Assembly (NCBI GenBank): GCA_036676355.1 | Contig: JAKFDA010000063.1 | Location: 47,823 to 111,822, forward strand | DNA length: 64,000 nt | Origin: ZC4RG42 sp036676355 | Lineage (GTDB): Bacteria > Pseudomonadota > Gammaproteobacteria > Burkholderiales > SG8-39 | Reading direction: 5' to 3' | Part shown: positions 16,729 to 24,827 of the stretch, one piece after another | Position numbering within the stretch: the first letter of the stretch is position 1 | Layout of the letters: the number at the start of each line of letters is the position of its first letter | Program-made: the position numbers and the translations under genes | Notes under the pieces: model-generated | Databases searched by the model: none | Told to the model about the DNA's origin: nothing | What the model saw: only the letters and a program-made list of their open reading frames with translations

Positions 16729-17130
16729 ATGAAGAAGTTTGTCGCAATCGCGGCCGTGTCCGCGCTCGCGCTCGTTTCCGGCGCATACGCGCAGAACGGC
16801 GCCAAAGGCGATGCCATGCCGATGATGTCGGGCCATGGCCATCAAGGGATGGGAAACATAGAAATGATGAGTAGCGCGGCAGCGACGCAGAGTCATGCCG
16901 GCGCCGGCAGGGTGTTATCCATCAACCCGGGCGACGCGAACGGAAAGCCTTCGATAACGCTTGCGCACGGACCGATCTCATCGCTGCAGTGGCCATCCAT
17001 GACGATGACGTTCGGGATCGATTCCCCCGGGCTTCTGAATGGAATGCAAAAGGACGATACGGTGGCGTTCCAGTTCGTCAAGAGCAAAGACGGCTGGGTC
17101 ATCACTCATCTCGAAAAAGCGGGACGCTGA
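16729..17130 (+). CDS. CusF-like periplasmic copper-binding protein
   Basis: 133 residues. Signal peptide (MKKFVAIAAVSALALVSGAYA, cleaved before QNG), a His/Met-rich linker (MPMMSGHGHQGMGN), then a CusF domain. The ligand set of CusF is seen in LAHGPISSLQWPSMTMTF: His, the cation-pi Trp and two Met. CusF takes Cu(I) or Ag(I) in the periplasm and hands it to the CusCBA pump encoded directly downstream. GGAG is seven bases before the ATG. A second CusF domain is fused to CusB in the same operon. Confidence 0.9.
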   Translation: MKKFVAIAAVSALALVSGAYAQNGAKGDAMPMMSGHGHQGMGNIEMMSSAAATQSHAGAGRVLSINPGDANGKPSITLAHGPISSLQWPSMTMTFGIDSPGLLNGMQKDDTVAFQFVKSKDGWVITHLEKAGR

Positions 17131-17210
17131 GGCGCGACTGCCTCGGCAGTGCGCGCTGTGCCGACATGCGGCGCAGCGCGCCTTCTCCTTTGTCTTATCG
17201 GAGGTGAGAC

Positions 17211-18464
17211 ATGCACCGATCTTTCTGTTTATTGCTTATCGGCTTGCTGATGACTTTTCCAGTATCGGCAGCAGACAGCCAGGTTCTGTCGCTGGACGAA
17301 ACCGCCCGATTGGCGGTCGCGTATCAACCGCAGCTTGATGTTTATGACCATGCCTCGGCGGCGGCGCGAGAGGCGGCGATCGCGGAAGCACAGTTGCCGG
17401 ACCCGGTTCTGAAGCTGGGTGCGCAGAGTGTGCCGATTACCGGAAGCGATGCGCTGCGCTTCGATCGTGACGACATGACGATGAGCACGATCGGCGTCAT
17501 GCAGGAAATGGTGCGCCCGGAAAAGCGCCAGGCCGCCGCGAATCGCATGCAAGCGGAAAGCGAACAATGGCGACTGGAACGCGCAGCCGAGGTCCGACAG
17601 GTGATCCGCGATGCAAAGCTCGCCTGGATCGATGCGTATGAAACAGCGTTGCGTTCCACGCTTTACGGACGAATCGCGGCTGAGCTTGCCGCTGAACGAA
17701 AAGTGGCGAGTCAAAAAATCGCAACAGGCGCTGTCGCTACAAGCGAAATCTTTCAGTTGGACACCATGCTGGCCGGCATGAATGATCGACGCATCGCGGC
17801 GGAAAACGCTTCCGCGCGTGCCCGCGCGCAACTGTCACGCTGGTTGGGCAACGCCGCATTCCGTCCGTTGCCCGAGGCGCTCTCGGACGAAACCGAAGCG
17901 TTGATGCGATCCGCGTCGCCCGCAGACATCTCTTTGGAAAATCATCCCCAGCTCGCTGTGCGACGTCAGGCTGAACAAGTGGCAAGTTTCGAAGCGCAAC
18001 GCGCGCGTGCCGATCGCAAGCCGGACTGGAGTTGGGAAGTGATGTACGGCCATCGACTTGAAGATCGAGCGGACCTGGTCAGCTTCCAGATTGCCGTACC
18101 GCTGCAACTCGATCAGGCCAAGCGACAGGATCGTCGGCTCGCCGAAAAGCTGGCGTTAACCGAACGTGCGCGTAGCGTGACACTCGATCAGGAGCGCCAA
18201 CTGCGCGCCGACCTTCTCGCCGTCCGAGCGGACAGCAAAGCCGCCCAAGCACGGCTGCTGGAGCACGAAGAGCGCCTCATTCCCGCCGCGCGTGCGCGTT
18301 TGCAGCTGGCAACGGCCGGTTACGCGGCCGGCACGCTGCCTTTGTCCGCCGTATGGGAAGCGCGACGCGGTGCGATCGACGCCGAGAACGAACACGTCAT
18401 GATCGAAGCAGAACTACTGCGCACAGCGATTCGCCACGAATACCTGACAGGGAATACACCATGA
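17211..18464 (+). CDS. cusC: TolC-family outer membrane factor of the Cus-type efflux system
   Basis: 417 residues with a signal peptide (HRSFCLLLIGLLMTFPVSA, then AD). The two repeated halves with long helices are the outer-membrane-factor layout (SLDETARLAVAYQPQLDVYDHASAAAREAAIAEAQLPDPVL at the start, QERQLRADLLAVRADSKAAQARL later). It would form the outer membrane channel of the tripartite pump. Its stop overlaps the cusB start (ATGA). It is more diverged from E. coli CusC than the other two subunits seem to be, and I see no lipobox. Confidence 0.88.
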   Translation: MHRSFCLLLIGLLMTFPVSAADSQVLSLDETARLAVAYQPQLDVYDHASAAAREAAIAEAQLPDPVLKLGAQSVPITGSDALRFDRDDMTMSTIGVMQEMVRPEKRQAAANRMQAESEQWRLERAAEVRQVIRDAKLAWIDAYETALRSTLYGRIAAELAAERKVASQKIATGAVATSEIFQLDTMLAGMNDRRIAAENASARARAQLSRWLGNAAFRPLPEALSDETEALMRSASPADISLENHPQLAVRRQAEQVASFEAQRARADRKPDWSWEVMYGHRLEDRADLVSFQIAVPLQLDQAKRQDRRLAEKLALTERARSVTLDQERQLRADLLAVRADSKAAQARLLEHEERLIPAARARLQLATAGYAAGTLPLSAVWEARRGAIDAENEHVMIEAELLRTAIRHEYLTGNTP

Positions 18465-20023
18465 ACAAGCGCATTGCAGCAGTTTCGGTCGTCGTCGCGC
18501 TGTTGTCGATCGGCATTGGTGCGTGGTGGATCGGTGGTGCGCCAGGAAACGCGCCTGCAGGCGTTTCATCGGGACCGCAAAAAGGTGGAGTGATCAACGG
18601 CGTGGTGCAGGATGGCTCCGGCAAGCAAGTGCTTTACTGGCACGACCCGATGGCGCCGGGACACAAATTCAATGAACCGGGCAAGTCTCCTTTCATGGAT
18701 ATGTCGCTTGTTCCCCGATATGCCGACGATGCGGACGGTGAGGGCGTGCGCGTATTACCAAACGTGATGCAGAGCCTCGGGATGCGGGTTGGAAAAGCGG
18801 AGATTACGACGCAAGGAGCGCCGCTGGTCGCGGTGGGACGCGTGGCTTTCGACGAACATCAAGTGCAAGCGATTCAAACCCGGACGGCGGGATTCGTCGA
18901 GCGGCTGTATGTGCGTGCCGAAGGCGATCCGGTAAAGGCTGGGCAAAAAATCGCCGATGTCTATTCACCTGAACTTTTCGCTGCCCAGCACGAACTCGTT
19001 GCCTTGACGCGTGTTGAGAATGTGCCGGGCGTCGAGGCATTGCGCACAGCTGCGCGTGAGCGATTGCGACTGCTCGGCATGGACAGCGCCGAAATACGCG
19101 CGGTTGAAAGAGCGGCAGTACCGCGACGCAGCGTCGGCGTGTATGCGCCGTTCGCAGGCGTCGTGCGCGAACTGGGCCTGCGCGAAGGTGCGCAAGTGAT
19201 GCCAGGACAGACCATCGTGCAACTGGCGCAACTGAGCCGTCTGTGGGTGCTCGCGGAATTGACCGAACGCGAGTCGGGTCGCGTGCGCCATGGCCAGCCG
19301 GCGCGGATTCATGTCGACGCAATCGGCACCGGGTCGTTCAACGGCGCGGTCGATTACGTCTATCCGCAAGTCGATGCCGCGTCGCGCACCACGCGCGTAC
19401 GGATCGAAGTGCCGAACGACAAGGGCCTGCTGCGGCCAGGCATGTACGCCCAAGCGGAATTCGATACCGGGCAACGCGAAGCGCTCACCGTGCCGAGCGA
19501 GGCGGTGATCGCCACCGGCATACGCAAGGTCGTGCTGCTGGTTGAGAACGGCGGGTTCGTGCCGATGGAAGTGGAAACAGCGGAAGAAGCGGGCGGGCGC
19601 ACGGAAGTGCGGTCCGGCTTGCGCGCCGGCGATGAGGTGGTGTTGTCCGGTCAATTCCTGATCGACTCGGAAGCGTCGCTAAACGGCGTGCTTGCGCGAC
19701 TCGCTTCAGGCGGGGCGAGCTCGGAGTCAAAGACAGCTCCAGCGCAGGGAACAGCCGAGGGCGACAATGCAGCGCAAGCAACGGTAATCAGTCGCGGCAC
19801 GGTGAAAGAGGTGGCGCCGGCACAAGGCGCGGTGACCCTCTCGCATGGCCCCATCCCTGCATTGCAGTGGCCCGCAATGACAATGACCTTCAAATTGCGC
19901 GACGCCAAGGCTGCGGAGCGTTTGCAGCCCGGCGCAACAGTAATCTTCGAGGTCAAGATCGAGCCGGAGGCCGGCGAGTATGTCATCGAGTCGATCCGAC
20001 CAGTTGGCGCGAGCGGCCAATGA
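18461..20023 (+). CDS. cusB: CusB-type membrane fusion protein with fused C-terminal CusF domain
   Basis: 520 residues. One N-terminal membrane anchor (residues 5-28), a metal-binding segment YWHDPMAPGHKFNEPGKSPF with a following MDMSLVPRY, then the adaptor core: QAIQTRTAGFVERLYVRAEGDPVKAGQ (lipoyl half), a helical hairpin and a beta-barrel (RIHVDAIGTGSFNGAVDYVY). From about residue 435 a complete CusF domain is attached (LSHGPIPALQWPAMTMTF with His, Trp and two Met). The fusion would deliver Cu(I) from CusF straight to the pump. Start and stop overlap cusC and cusA by four bases each. Confidence 0.94.
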   Translation: MNKRIAAVSVVVALLSIGIGAWWIGGAPGNAPAGVSSGPQKGGVINGVVQDGSGKQVLYWHDPMAPGHKFNEPGKSPFMDMSLVPRYADDADGEGVRVLPNVMQSLGMRVGKAEITTQGAPLVAVGRVAFDEHQVQAIQTRTAGFVERLYVRAEGDPVKAGQKIADVYSPELFAAQHELVALTRVENVPGVEALRTAARERLRLLGMDSAEIRAVERAAVPRRSVGVYAPFAGVVRELGLREGAQVMPGQTIVQLAQLSRLWVLAELTERESGRVRHGQPARIHVDAIGTGSFNGAVDYVYPQVDAASRTTRVRIEVPNDKGLLRPGMYAQAEFDTGQREALTVPSEAVIATGIRKVVLLVENGGFVPMEVETAEEAGGRTEVRSGLRAGDEVVLSGQFLIDSEASLNGVLARLASGGASSESKTAPAQGTAEGDNAAQATVISRGTVKEVAPAQGAVTLSHGPIPALQWPAMTMTFKLRDAKAAERLQPGATVIFEVKIEPEAGEYVIESIRPVGASGQ

Positions 20024-23000
20024 TCGCCGCGCTGATTCGCTGGTCGATAGCCAATCGCCTGTTGGTGCTGCTCGCATCAATGCTGATCGCAGCCTGGGGC
20101 GTTTACAGTGCTCTGCACACACCGCTCGATGCCATTCCGGATTTGTCTGACGTGCAGGTCATCATTCGCACGCCTTATCCGGGGCAGGCACCACAGTTGG
20201 TCGAGAATCAGATCACCTACCCGCTCACGACGACCATGCTGTCCGTGCCGGGCGTGAAGACGGTGCGCGGGTATTCATTCTTCGGTGATTCGTTCGTTTA
20301 CGTCCTGTTCGACGACGACGCGGATCTCTATTGGGCGCGTTCGCGCGTACTCGAATATTTGAATCAGACCACCGGGAGATTGCCGAAAGGCGTGACGCCT
20401 TCCCTTGGACCTGACGCGACCGGGGTGGGCTGGGTATACGAATATGCGCTGGTCGATCGGAGCGGGAAAAACGATGTTGCGCAGCTTCGCGCATTGCAGG
20501 ACTGGTTTCTCCGCTACGAATTGAAGACGATTCCCGGCGTTGCCGAGATCGCAACTATCGGCGGCATGGTGAAGCAGTATCAGGTGCAGGTCGATCCGGA
20601 CAAGCTTCGTCTGTATGGGATTCCACTTGCGAATGTGAAGGAGGCAATACAGGCGGCAAACCAGGAAGCGGGTGGTTCGGTATTGGAACTTGCCGAAGCC
20701 GAGTACATGGTGCGCGCCAAGGGCTATCTGGAATCGCTCGATGATTTCCGACAGATTCCATTGAGCGTCTCCAATGTGGGAACCCCCGTGTTGCTCGGCG
20801 ATATTGCGCGCGTGCAGTTGGGGCCGGAGATGCGGCGCGGCATCTCCGAGTTGAACGGCGAAGGAGAAGTGGTCGGTGGGGTCGTGGTGGTCCGCTTTGG
20901 CGAAAATGCTCTTGAAGCCATCGAGGCCGTGAAAACGCGGCTTGCGGTACTGAGCAAGAGCCTTCCATCCGGCGTGGAAATCATAACCACCTACGATCGC
21001 AGCGAACTGATCAAACGGGCCGTACGCAATCTTTGGCAAAAGCTGCTGCTCGAATTTATCGTGGTGGCCCTGGTGTGCGTGGTGTTTTTATGGCACTTGC
21101 GCTCCGCGCTGGTCGCCATTGTCGCGCTTCCGATCGGCGTGCTTGCTGCGTTCATCGTGATGCATGCGCAGGGTATCAACGCCAACATTATGTCGCTCGG
21201 CGGCATTGCGATTGCTATCGGCGCGATGGTCGACGCTGCGATTGTGATGATCGAAAATGCGCACAAGAAACTCGAACATTGGCACGCGGCACACGGCGAG
21301 CCGAGTGCGCAGAAACATCTCGCGCTCATGGTCGAGGCTTCAGTAGAGGTGGGGCCGGCGCTATTTTTCTCGTTGCTCATCATCACGCTTTCGTTCGTGC
21401 CGGTGTTTACGCTGGAAGCACAAGAGGGGCGGCTGTTCGCGCCGCTCGCCTATACGAAAACCTACGCGATGGCGGCTGCCGCTGGTCTGTCCATCACGCT
21501 CATTCCGGTGCTCATGACGTACGCGATTCGTGGGCGCATTCGCGGCGAGTCCGAGAATCCGCTTAATCGCTGGCTCATTGCCGCGTACTTGCCACTCTTG
21601 CGGCGAGTGTTGCGGCATCCGCGTATCACCTTGGTCGGTGCGTTACTCGCTGTCCTGTTGACGCTGTTTCCGCTCAGCCAGATCGGCAGCGAATTCATGC
21701 CGCCGCTGGAAGAGGGCGATTTGCTTTATATGCCGACTGCATTGCCGGGATTGTCAGCCTCCAAAGCCGGCGAAATCCTGCAGCAGACGGATCGCCTCAT
21801 CAAGACCGTTCCAGAGGTGAAGACCGTATTCGGCAAAGCCGGTCGTGCGGACACGGCGACAGATCCGGCGCCACTGGAAATGTTCGAAACCACCATTCAA
21901 CTCAGACCCGAAAATGAGTGGCGAGCGGGCATGACGATGGACAAGATCATCGCCGAGCTCGATCAGCGCCTGCAGATTCCCGGCTTGGCGAATGTATGGG
22001 TGCAGCCGATTCGCAATCGCATCGACATGCTGGCGACGGGCATCAAGAGCCCGGTGGGGATCAAAATCGCGGGCGCCGACCTTGCGACATTGGAGAGGAT
22101 CGGGCAGGACGTTGAACGTCTGGTGAAGCAAGTGCCCGGAACGTCCTCCGCAATTGCGGAACGCCTCACCGGTGGGCGGTATATTGATGTGACTATCGAC
22201 CGCATCTCAGCCGCTCGCTATGGGTTGAGCATCTCGGACGTACAAAGCGTAGTGGCGACGGCGATTGGCGGCGAGAACATCGGCGAGAAGGTCGAAGGCC
22301 TCGCGCGTTTTCCGATCAACTTGCGTTTCCCGCGTGAACTGCGCGATTCCGTCGCGGATCTGCGCGCGTTGCCGATTGTGACGGAGGCTGGCGCTACAGT
22401 GCCGCTCGGTTCTGTCGCACAGCTCAAGGTCACCGACGGGCCACCGATGATCAAGAGCGAAAACGCGCGCCCCTCGCTGTGGGTGTATGTCGATGTGCGC
22501 GATCGCGATCTGGTCGGGTTCGTGCATGATGCGCAGCGCGCCGTCGCCACGGAACTGCGCCTGCCCGCCGGTTATTCCATCGCCTGGTCCGGTCAGTTCG
22601 AATATTTCGAACGCGCGGCGAAGCGCCTGACATGGGTCGTCCCCGCCACTTTAGCCGTCATCTTCGTGCTGCTCTTCATGGCGTTCAAGCGAGTCGGGCC
22701 AGCGCTGCTGATTCTCGGCACGCTGCCGTTCGCATTGATCGGCGCTGCCTGGATTCTCTTTTTGCTGGGCCACAACTTCTCCATCGCAAGCGGCGTCGGC
22801 ACGATTGCGTTGGCGGGATTGGCAGCGGAATTCGGCGTCGTCATGCTGGTGTATCTCGATCAGGCCATCGAGCGATTCAGAATTGAAGGGCGGCTGCGAA
22901 GCCTGCGCGATTTGCACGAGGCGTTGATCGAAGGTGCTGCGCTGCGCGTGCGGCCTAAAACCATGACGGTTGCGGTCATTCTGGGCGGCCTGATTCCGAT

Positions 23001-23148
23001 TCTGATCGGTAGTGGAACCGGCGCCGAAACCATGCAACGCATCGCGGCGCCGATGGTCGGTGGAATGGTGACGGCGCCGTTGCTGTCGTTATTTGTATTG
23101 CCGGCGTGGTATGCGCTAAGAGGGCTGAAACAATTCGACCATGCCTGA
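20020..23148 (+). CDS. cusA: CusA-type heavy-metal RND efflux pump
   Basis: 1042 residues, full length for the HME-RND group. Twelve membrane helices; the first periplasmic domain has DAIPDLSDVQVIIRTPYPGQ, and helix 4 has GAIAIGAMVDAAIVMIEN-like residues (GIAIAIGAMVDAAIVMIEN) with the acidic proton-relay Asp. VGWVYEYALVD and AAEFGVVMLVYLDQAI in the C-terminal half are typical of CusA/SilA rather than the zinc-cobalt CzcA type. It expels Cu(I)/Ag(I) from periplasm and cytoplasm through CusC. ATGA overlap with cusB. The last gene of the operon. Confidence 0.95.
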   Translation: MIAALIRWSIANRLLVLLASMLIAAWGVYSALHTPLDAIPDLSDVQVIIRTPYPGQAPQLVENQITYPLTTTMLSVPGVKTVRGYSFFGDSFVYVLFDDDADLYWARSRVLEYLNQTTGRLPKGVTPSLGPDATGVGWVYEYALVDRSGKNDVAQLRALQDWFLRYELKTIPGVAEIATIGGMVKQYQVQVDPDKLRLYGIPLANVKEAIQAANQEAGGSVLELAEAEYMVRAKGYLESLDDFRQIPLSVSNVGTPVLLGDIARVQLGPEMRRGISELNGEGEVVGGVVVVRFGENALEAIEAVKTRLAVLSKSLPSGVEIITTYDRSELIKRAVRNLWQKLLLEFIVVALVCVVFLWHLRSALVAIVALPIGVLAAFIVMHAQGINANIMSLGGIAIAIGAMVDAAIVMIENAHKKLEHWHAAHGEPSAQKHLALMVEASVEVGPALFFSLLIITLSFVPVFTLEAQEGRLFAPLAYTKTYAMAAAAGLSITLIPVLMTYAIRGRIRGESENPLNRWLIAAYLPLLRRVLRHPRITLVGALLAVLLTLFPLSQIGSEFMPPLEEGDLLYMPTALPGLSASKAGEILQQTDRLIKTVPEVKTVFGKAGRADTATDPAPLEMFETTIQLRPENEWRAGMTMDKIIAELDQRLQIPGLANVWVQPIRNRIDMLATGIKSPVGIKIAGADLATLERIGQDVERLVKQVPGTSSAIAERLTGGRYIDVTIDRISAARYGLSISDVQSVVATAIGGENIGEKVEGLARFPINLRFPRELRDSVADLRALPIVTEAGATVPLGSVAQLKVTDGPPMIKSENARPSLWVYVDVRDRDLVGFVHDAQRAVATELRLPAGYSIAWSGQFEYFERAAKRLTWVVPATLAVIFVLLFMAFKRVGPALLILGTLPFALIGAAWILFLLGHNFSIASGVGTIALAGLAAEFGVVMLVYLDQAIERFRIEGRLRSLRDLHEALIEGAALRVRPKTMTVAVILGGLIPILIGSGTGAETMQRIAAPMVGGMVTAPLLSLFVLPAWYALRGLKQFDHA

Positions 23149-23225
23149 CCTTCCTCCGTGTTGCCCAACCTTGTCCGGCACGCGCCTTGCGTCCTCACTA
23201 AGTTCTTGAACGTGCGAGTTCAACC

Positions 23226-23792
23226 ATGTTTACCCGGTTACGTTTCATCTCTTATTTGATTTTTGCCGCGTTGCTCGCCGGTTGCGTCACCGGGCCGAGC
23301 GACAAGGCCGATGCTTCTGCAAAAAAACGCAGCCTCGATGCGGACGCCGACGCTACGCTGACGCGGCTATACAGCGCAGCCGACGGTTCCAGGGAGCTGG
23401 TACGTAAAGCCTATGGTGCTTTGGTCTTTCCTTCGGTGTTGGCGGGCGGAGTGGTGGTCGGCGCGGAATACGGCGAAGGCGTGTTGCGCAGTAAAGGCAG
23501 AACGGTCGATTATTACAAGCTGACCTCCGGTTCCGTCGGCTTTCAGTTGGGCGCCCAAAGCAAGGCCGTCATCGTGCTGTTCATGACAAAGGACGCCTAC
23601 GATAAATTTCGTGCGAGCAGCGGCTGGACCGCGGGCGCCGATGCTTCCGTCGCCTTGCTGAAAATCGGTGCAGGAGGATCCATCGATACCAACACGGTGA
23701 CGCAACCGGTGGTCGGATTCGTCATGACGAACGCCGGGCTGATGTACAACCTTACGCTGGAAGGGACGAAGATCACCCGGCTCGATCTCTGA
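23226..23792 (+). CDS. SYLF/YSC84-domain lipoprotein
   Basis: 188 residues. Signal sequence with lipobox LLAGC (Cys20), so an outer or inner membrane lipoprotein. The remainder is one SYLF (YSC84-like) domain: AYGALVFPSVLAGGVVVGAEYGEGVL, SVGFQLGAQSKAVIVLFMT, then SVALLKIGAGGSIDTNTV. The domain binds lipids in eukaryotes; bacterial members are periplasmic lipoproteins of unknown role. It lies 77 bases behind cusA in the same direction, but no functional link to copper is known. Confidence 0.88.
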   Translation: MFTRLRFISYLIFAALLAGCVTGPSDKADASAKKRSLDADADATLTRLYSAADGSRELVRKAYGALVFPSVLAGGVVVGAEYGEGVLRSKGRTVDYYKLTSGSVGFQLGAQSKAVIVLFMTKDAYDKFRASSGWTAGADASVALLKIGAGGSIDTNTVTQPVVGFVMTNAGLMYNLTLEGTKITRLDL

Positions 23793-23828
23793 GGGTCGAC
23801 GCTCCGCCTATGAGCGCGCTTGATGGAC

Positions 23829-23855
23829 GGCAAGGCGTGCTCATTGCGCCTTGCC
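23829..23855. terminator. Hairpin behind the SYLF lipoprotein gene
   Basis: GGCAAGGCG (23829-23837) pairs with CGCCTTGCC (23847-23855), nine base pairs with a nine-base loop. No clear U-run follows, so termination is only likely by position. Confidence 0.45.
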
Positions 23856-23903
23856 GCCCTTGTCGCACATTTAGAGCTTCATTTTCAACGCAAAGGAACG
23901 CAC

Positions 23904-24245
23904 ATGGCTGCCAGAAAAACTTCTCTCGTGATGACGTCTGCACTGCTGCTCATGTCGAGTGCGGTCGCATACGGCCAGACTCCGCCCGAAGCGCCGGCAA
24001 ATGCCGAGCCGCAGGCGAACATGCCCTGCCCGATGTATGGCGAGGGCATGATGCGCGGCGGGAGAATGGGCATGTATCGAGGAGAGATGGGCATGCAGGG
24101 CGGGATGGGGATGCACGGCATGATGGGCGGAATGGCGTTCCCGCCGGGCTACGAAAAACTCGAGATGCAGATGCACGCGGAAATGATGGAAAGCATGGCG
24201 AAGATCATGAAGAAATACGCCGCGCAATTGCCGGACAAGCGCTGA
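23904..24245 (+). CDS. Met/Gly-rich small periplasmic protein
   Basis: 113 residues. Signal peptide (residues 1-24, ending AVAYG before QTPPEAP), then a low-complexity part very rich in Met and Gly (GEGMMRGGRMGMYRGEMG and onward), and a C-terminal helix (YEKLEMQMHAEMMESMAKIMKKY). AAAGGA precedes the ATG. The Met clusters could bind Cu(I) or Ag(I), which would suit the copper genes upstream, but I know no characterised homologue. A hairpin (CCGGACA-GCGC/GCGC-TGTCCGG, 24231-24261) overlaps the stop codon and may end transcription. Confidence 0.8.
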   Translation: MAARKTSLVMTSALLLMSSAVAYGQTPPEAPANAEPQANMPCPMYGEGMMRGGRMGMYRGEMGMQGGMGMHGMMGGMAFPPGYEKLEMQMHAEMMESMAKIMKKYAAQLPDKR

Positions 24246-24275
24246 AGAGCGCCTGTCCGGACTTGAAGAGCGTCG

Positions 24276-24644
24276 TTATTTTGCCGGCGGCAGGATGTCC
24301 AGCACCGCCTCCTCGGATGGGCGACCGAGCCGGGTGCCGAGCGATGTGACCACAATCGGCCGGTTCATCAGAATCGGGTTGCTCACCATGAAGCCGACGA
24401 GATCGGCGTCGCTCCATTTCGGATTATCGAGATCCAACTCATGGTAGGTGGGTTCCTTGCGACGCAACAGATCGCGCGGCGAGATGCCCATCGCGGCAAG
24501 CAGTTCGCTCAGCTTCTCGCGGCTCGGCGGCGTCTTGAGATATTCGATGATCTGCGGCTCGATGCCGCGCTCCCGGATCATCGCCAAGGCGTTGCGCGAA
24601 ATGCTGCACGCGGGATTGTGATAAATCGTAATTGAATCGCTCAT
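24276..24644 (-). CDS. ArsC/Spx-family protein (second arsC-like gene)
   Basis: 122 residues, clearly paralogous to the arsC at 10000-10377. The active-site Cys is kept (IYHNPACSISRNALAMI) as are the Arg residues of NRPIVVTSLG and RPSEE, but the Gly-Thr after the catalytic Cys is changed to Ser-Ile and LCRPSE is LGRPSE. AAGGAGAAAAAACC is its ribosome site. It lies downstream of norD on the same strand, separated by a MITE copy. It may be a genuine arsenate reductase or a related reductase; the position is not in an ars operon. Confidence 0.88.
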   Translation of the reverse strand: MSDSITIYHNPACSISRNALAMIRERGIEPQIIEYLKTPPSREKLSELLAAMGISPRDLLRRKEPTYHELDLDNPKWSDADLVGFMVSNPILMNRPIVVTSLGTRLGRPSEEAVLDILPPAK

Positions 24645-24688
24645 TGGTTTTTTCTCCTTGTGGGTAATGGGATGCAGTCATGCATTTC

Positions 24689-24827
24689 CTAGGGACGCGC
24701 TGATTAAGGTTTTTTGATTAAGGTTGCCGCAAGTTCGGGGCTGCTAAGGCGTTGTTTTACGTTGCCCTCGCTCGTACAGCTTCGCGCACTCGCGACCATC
24801 CTCGGCACTTATTCAAACATTCCCTAG
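24689..24827 (+). mobile_element. MITE-like element, copy 2 (internally deleted)
   Basis: Element 24693-24823 (131 bp), flanked by the 4-bp duplication CTAG (24689-24692 and 24824-24827). Terminal repeats GGACGCGCTGATTAAG and, inverted, GGAATGTTTGAATAAG share 11 of 16 positions. It matches copy 1 at both ends but lacks about 146 bp of the middle, which is the part with the nested inverted repeats. It lies between norD and arsC-like. The right target duplication contains the norD stop codon. Confidence 0.85.
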
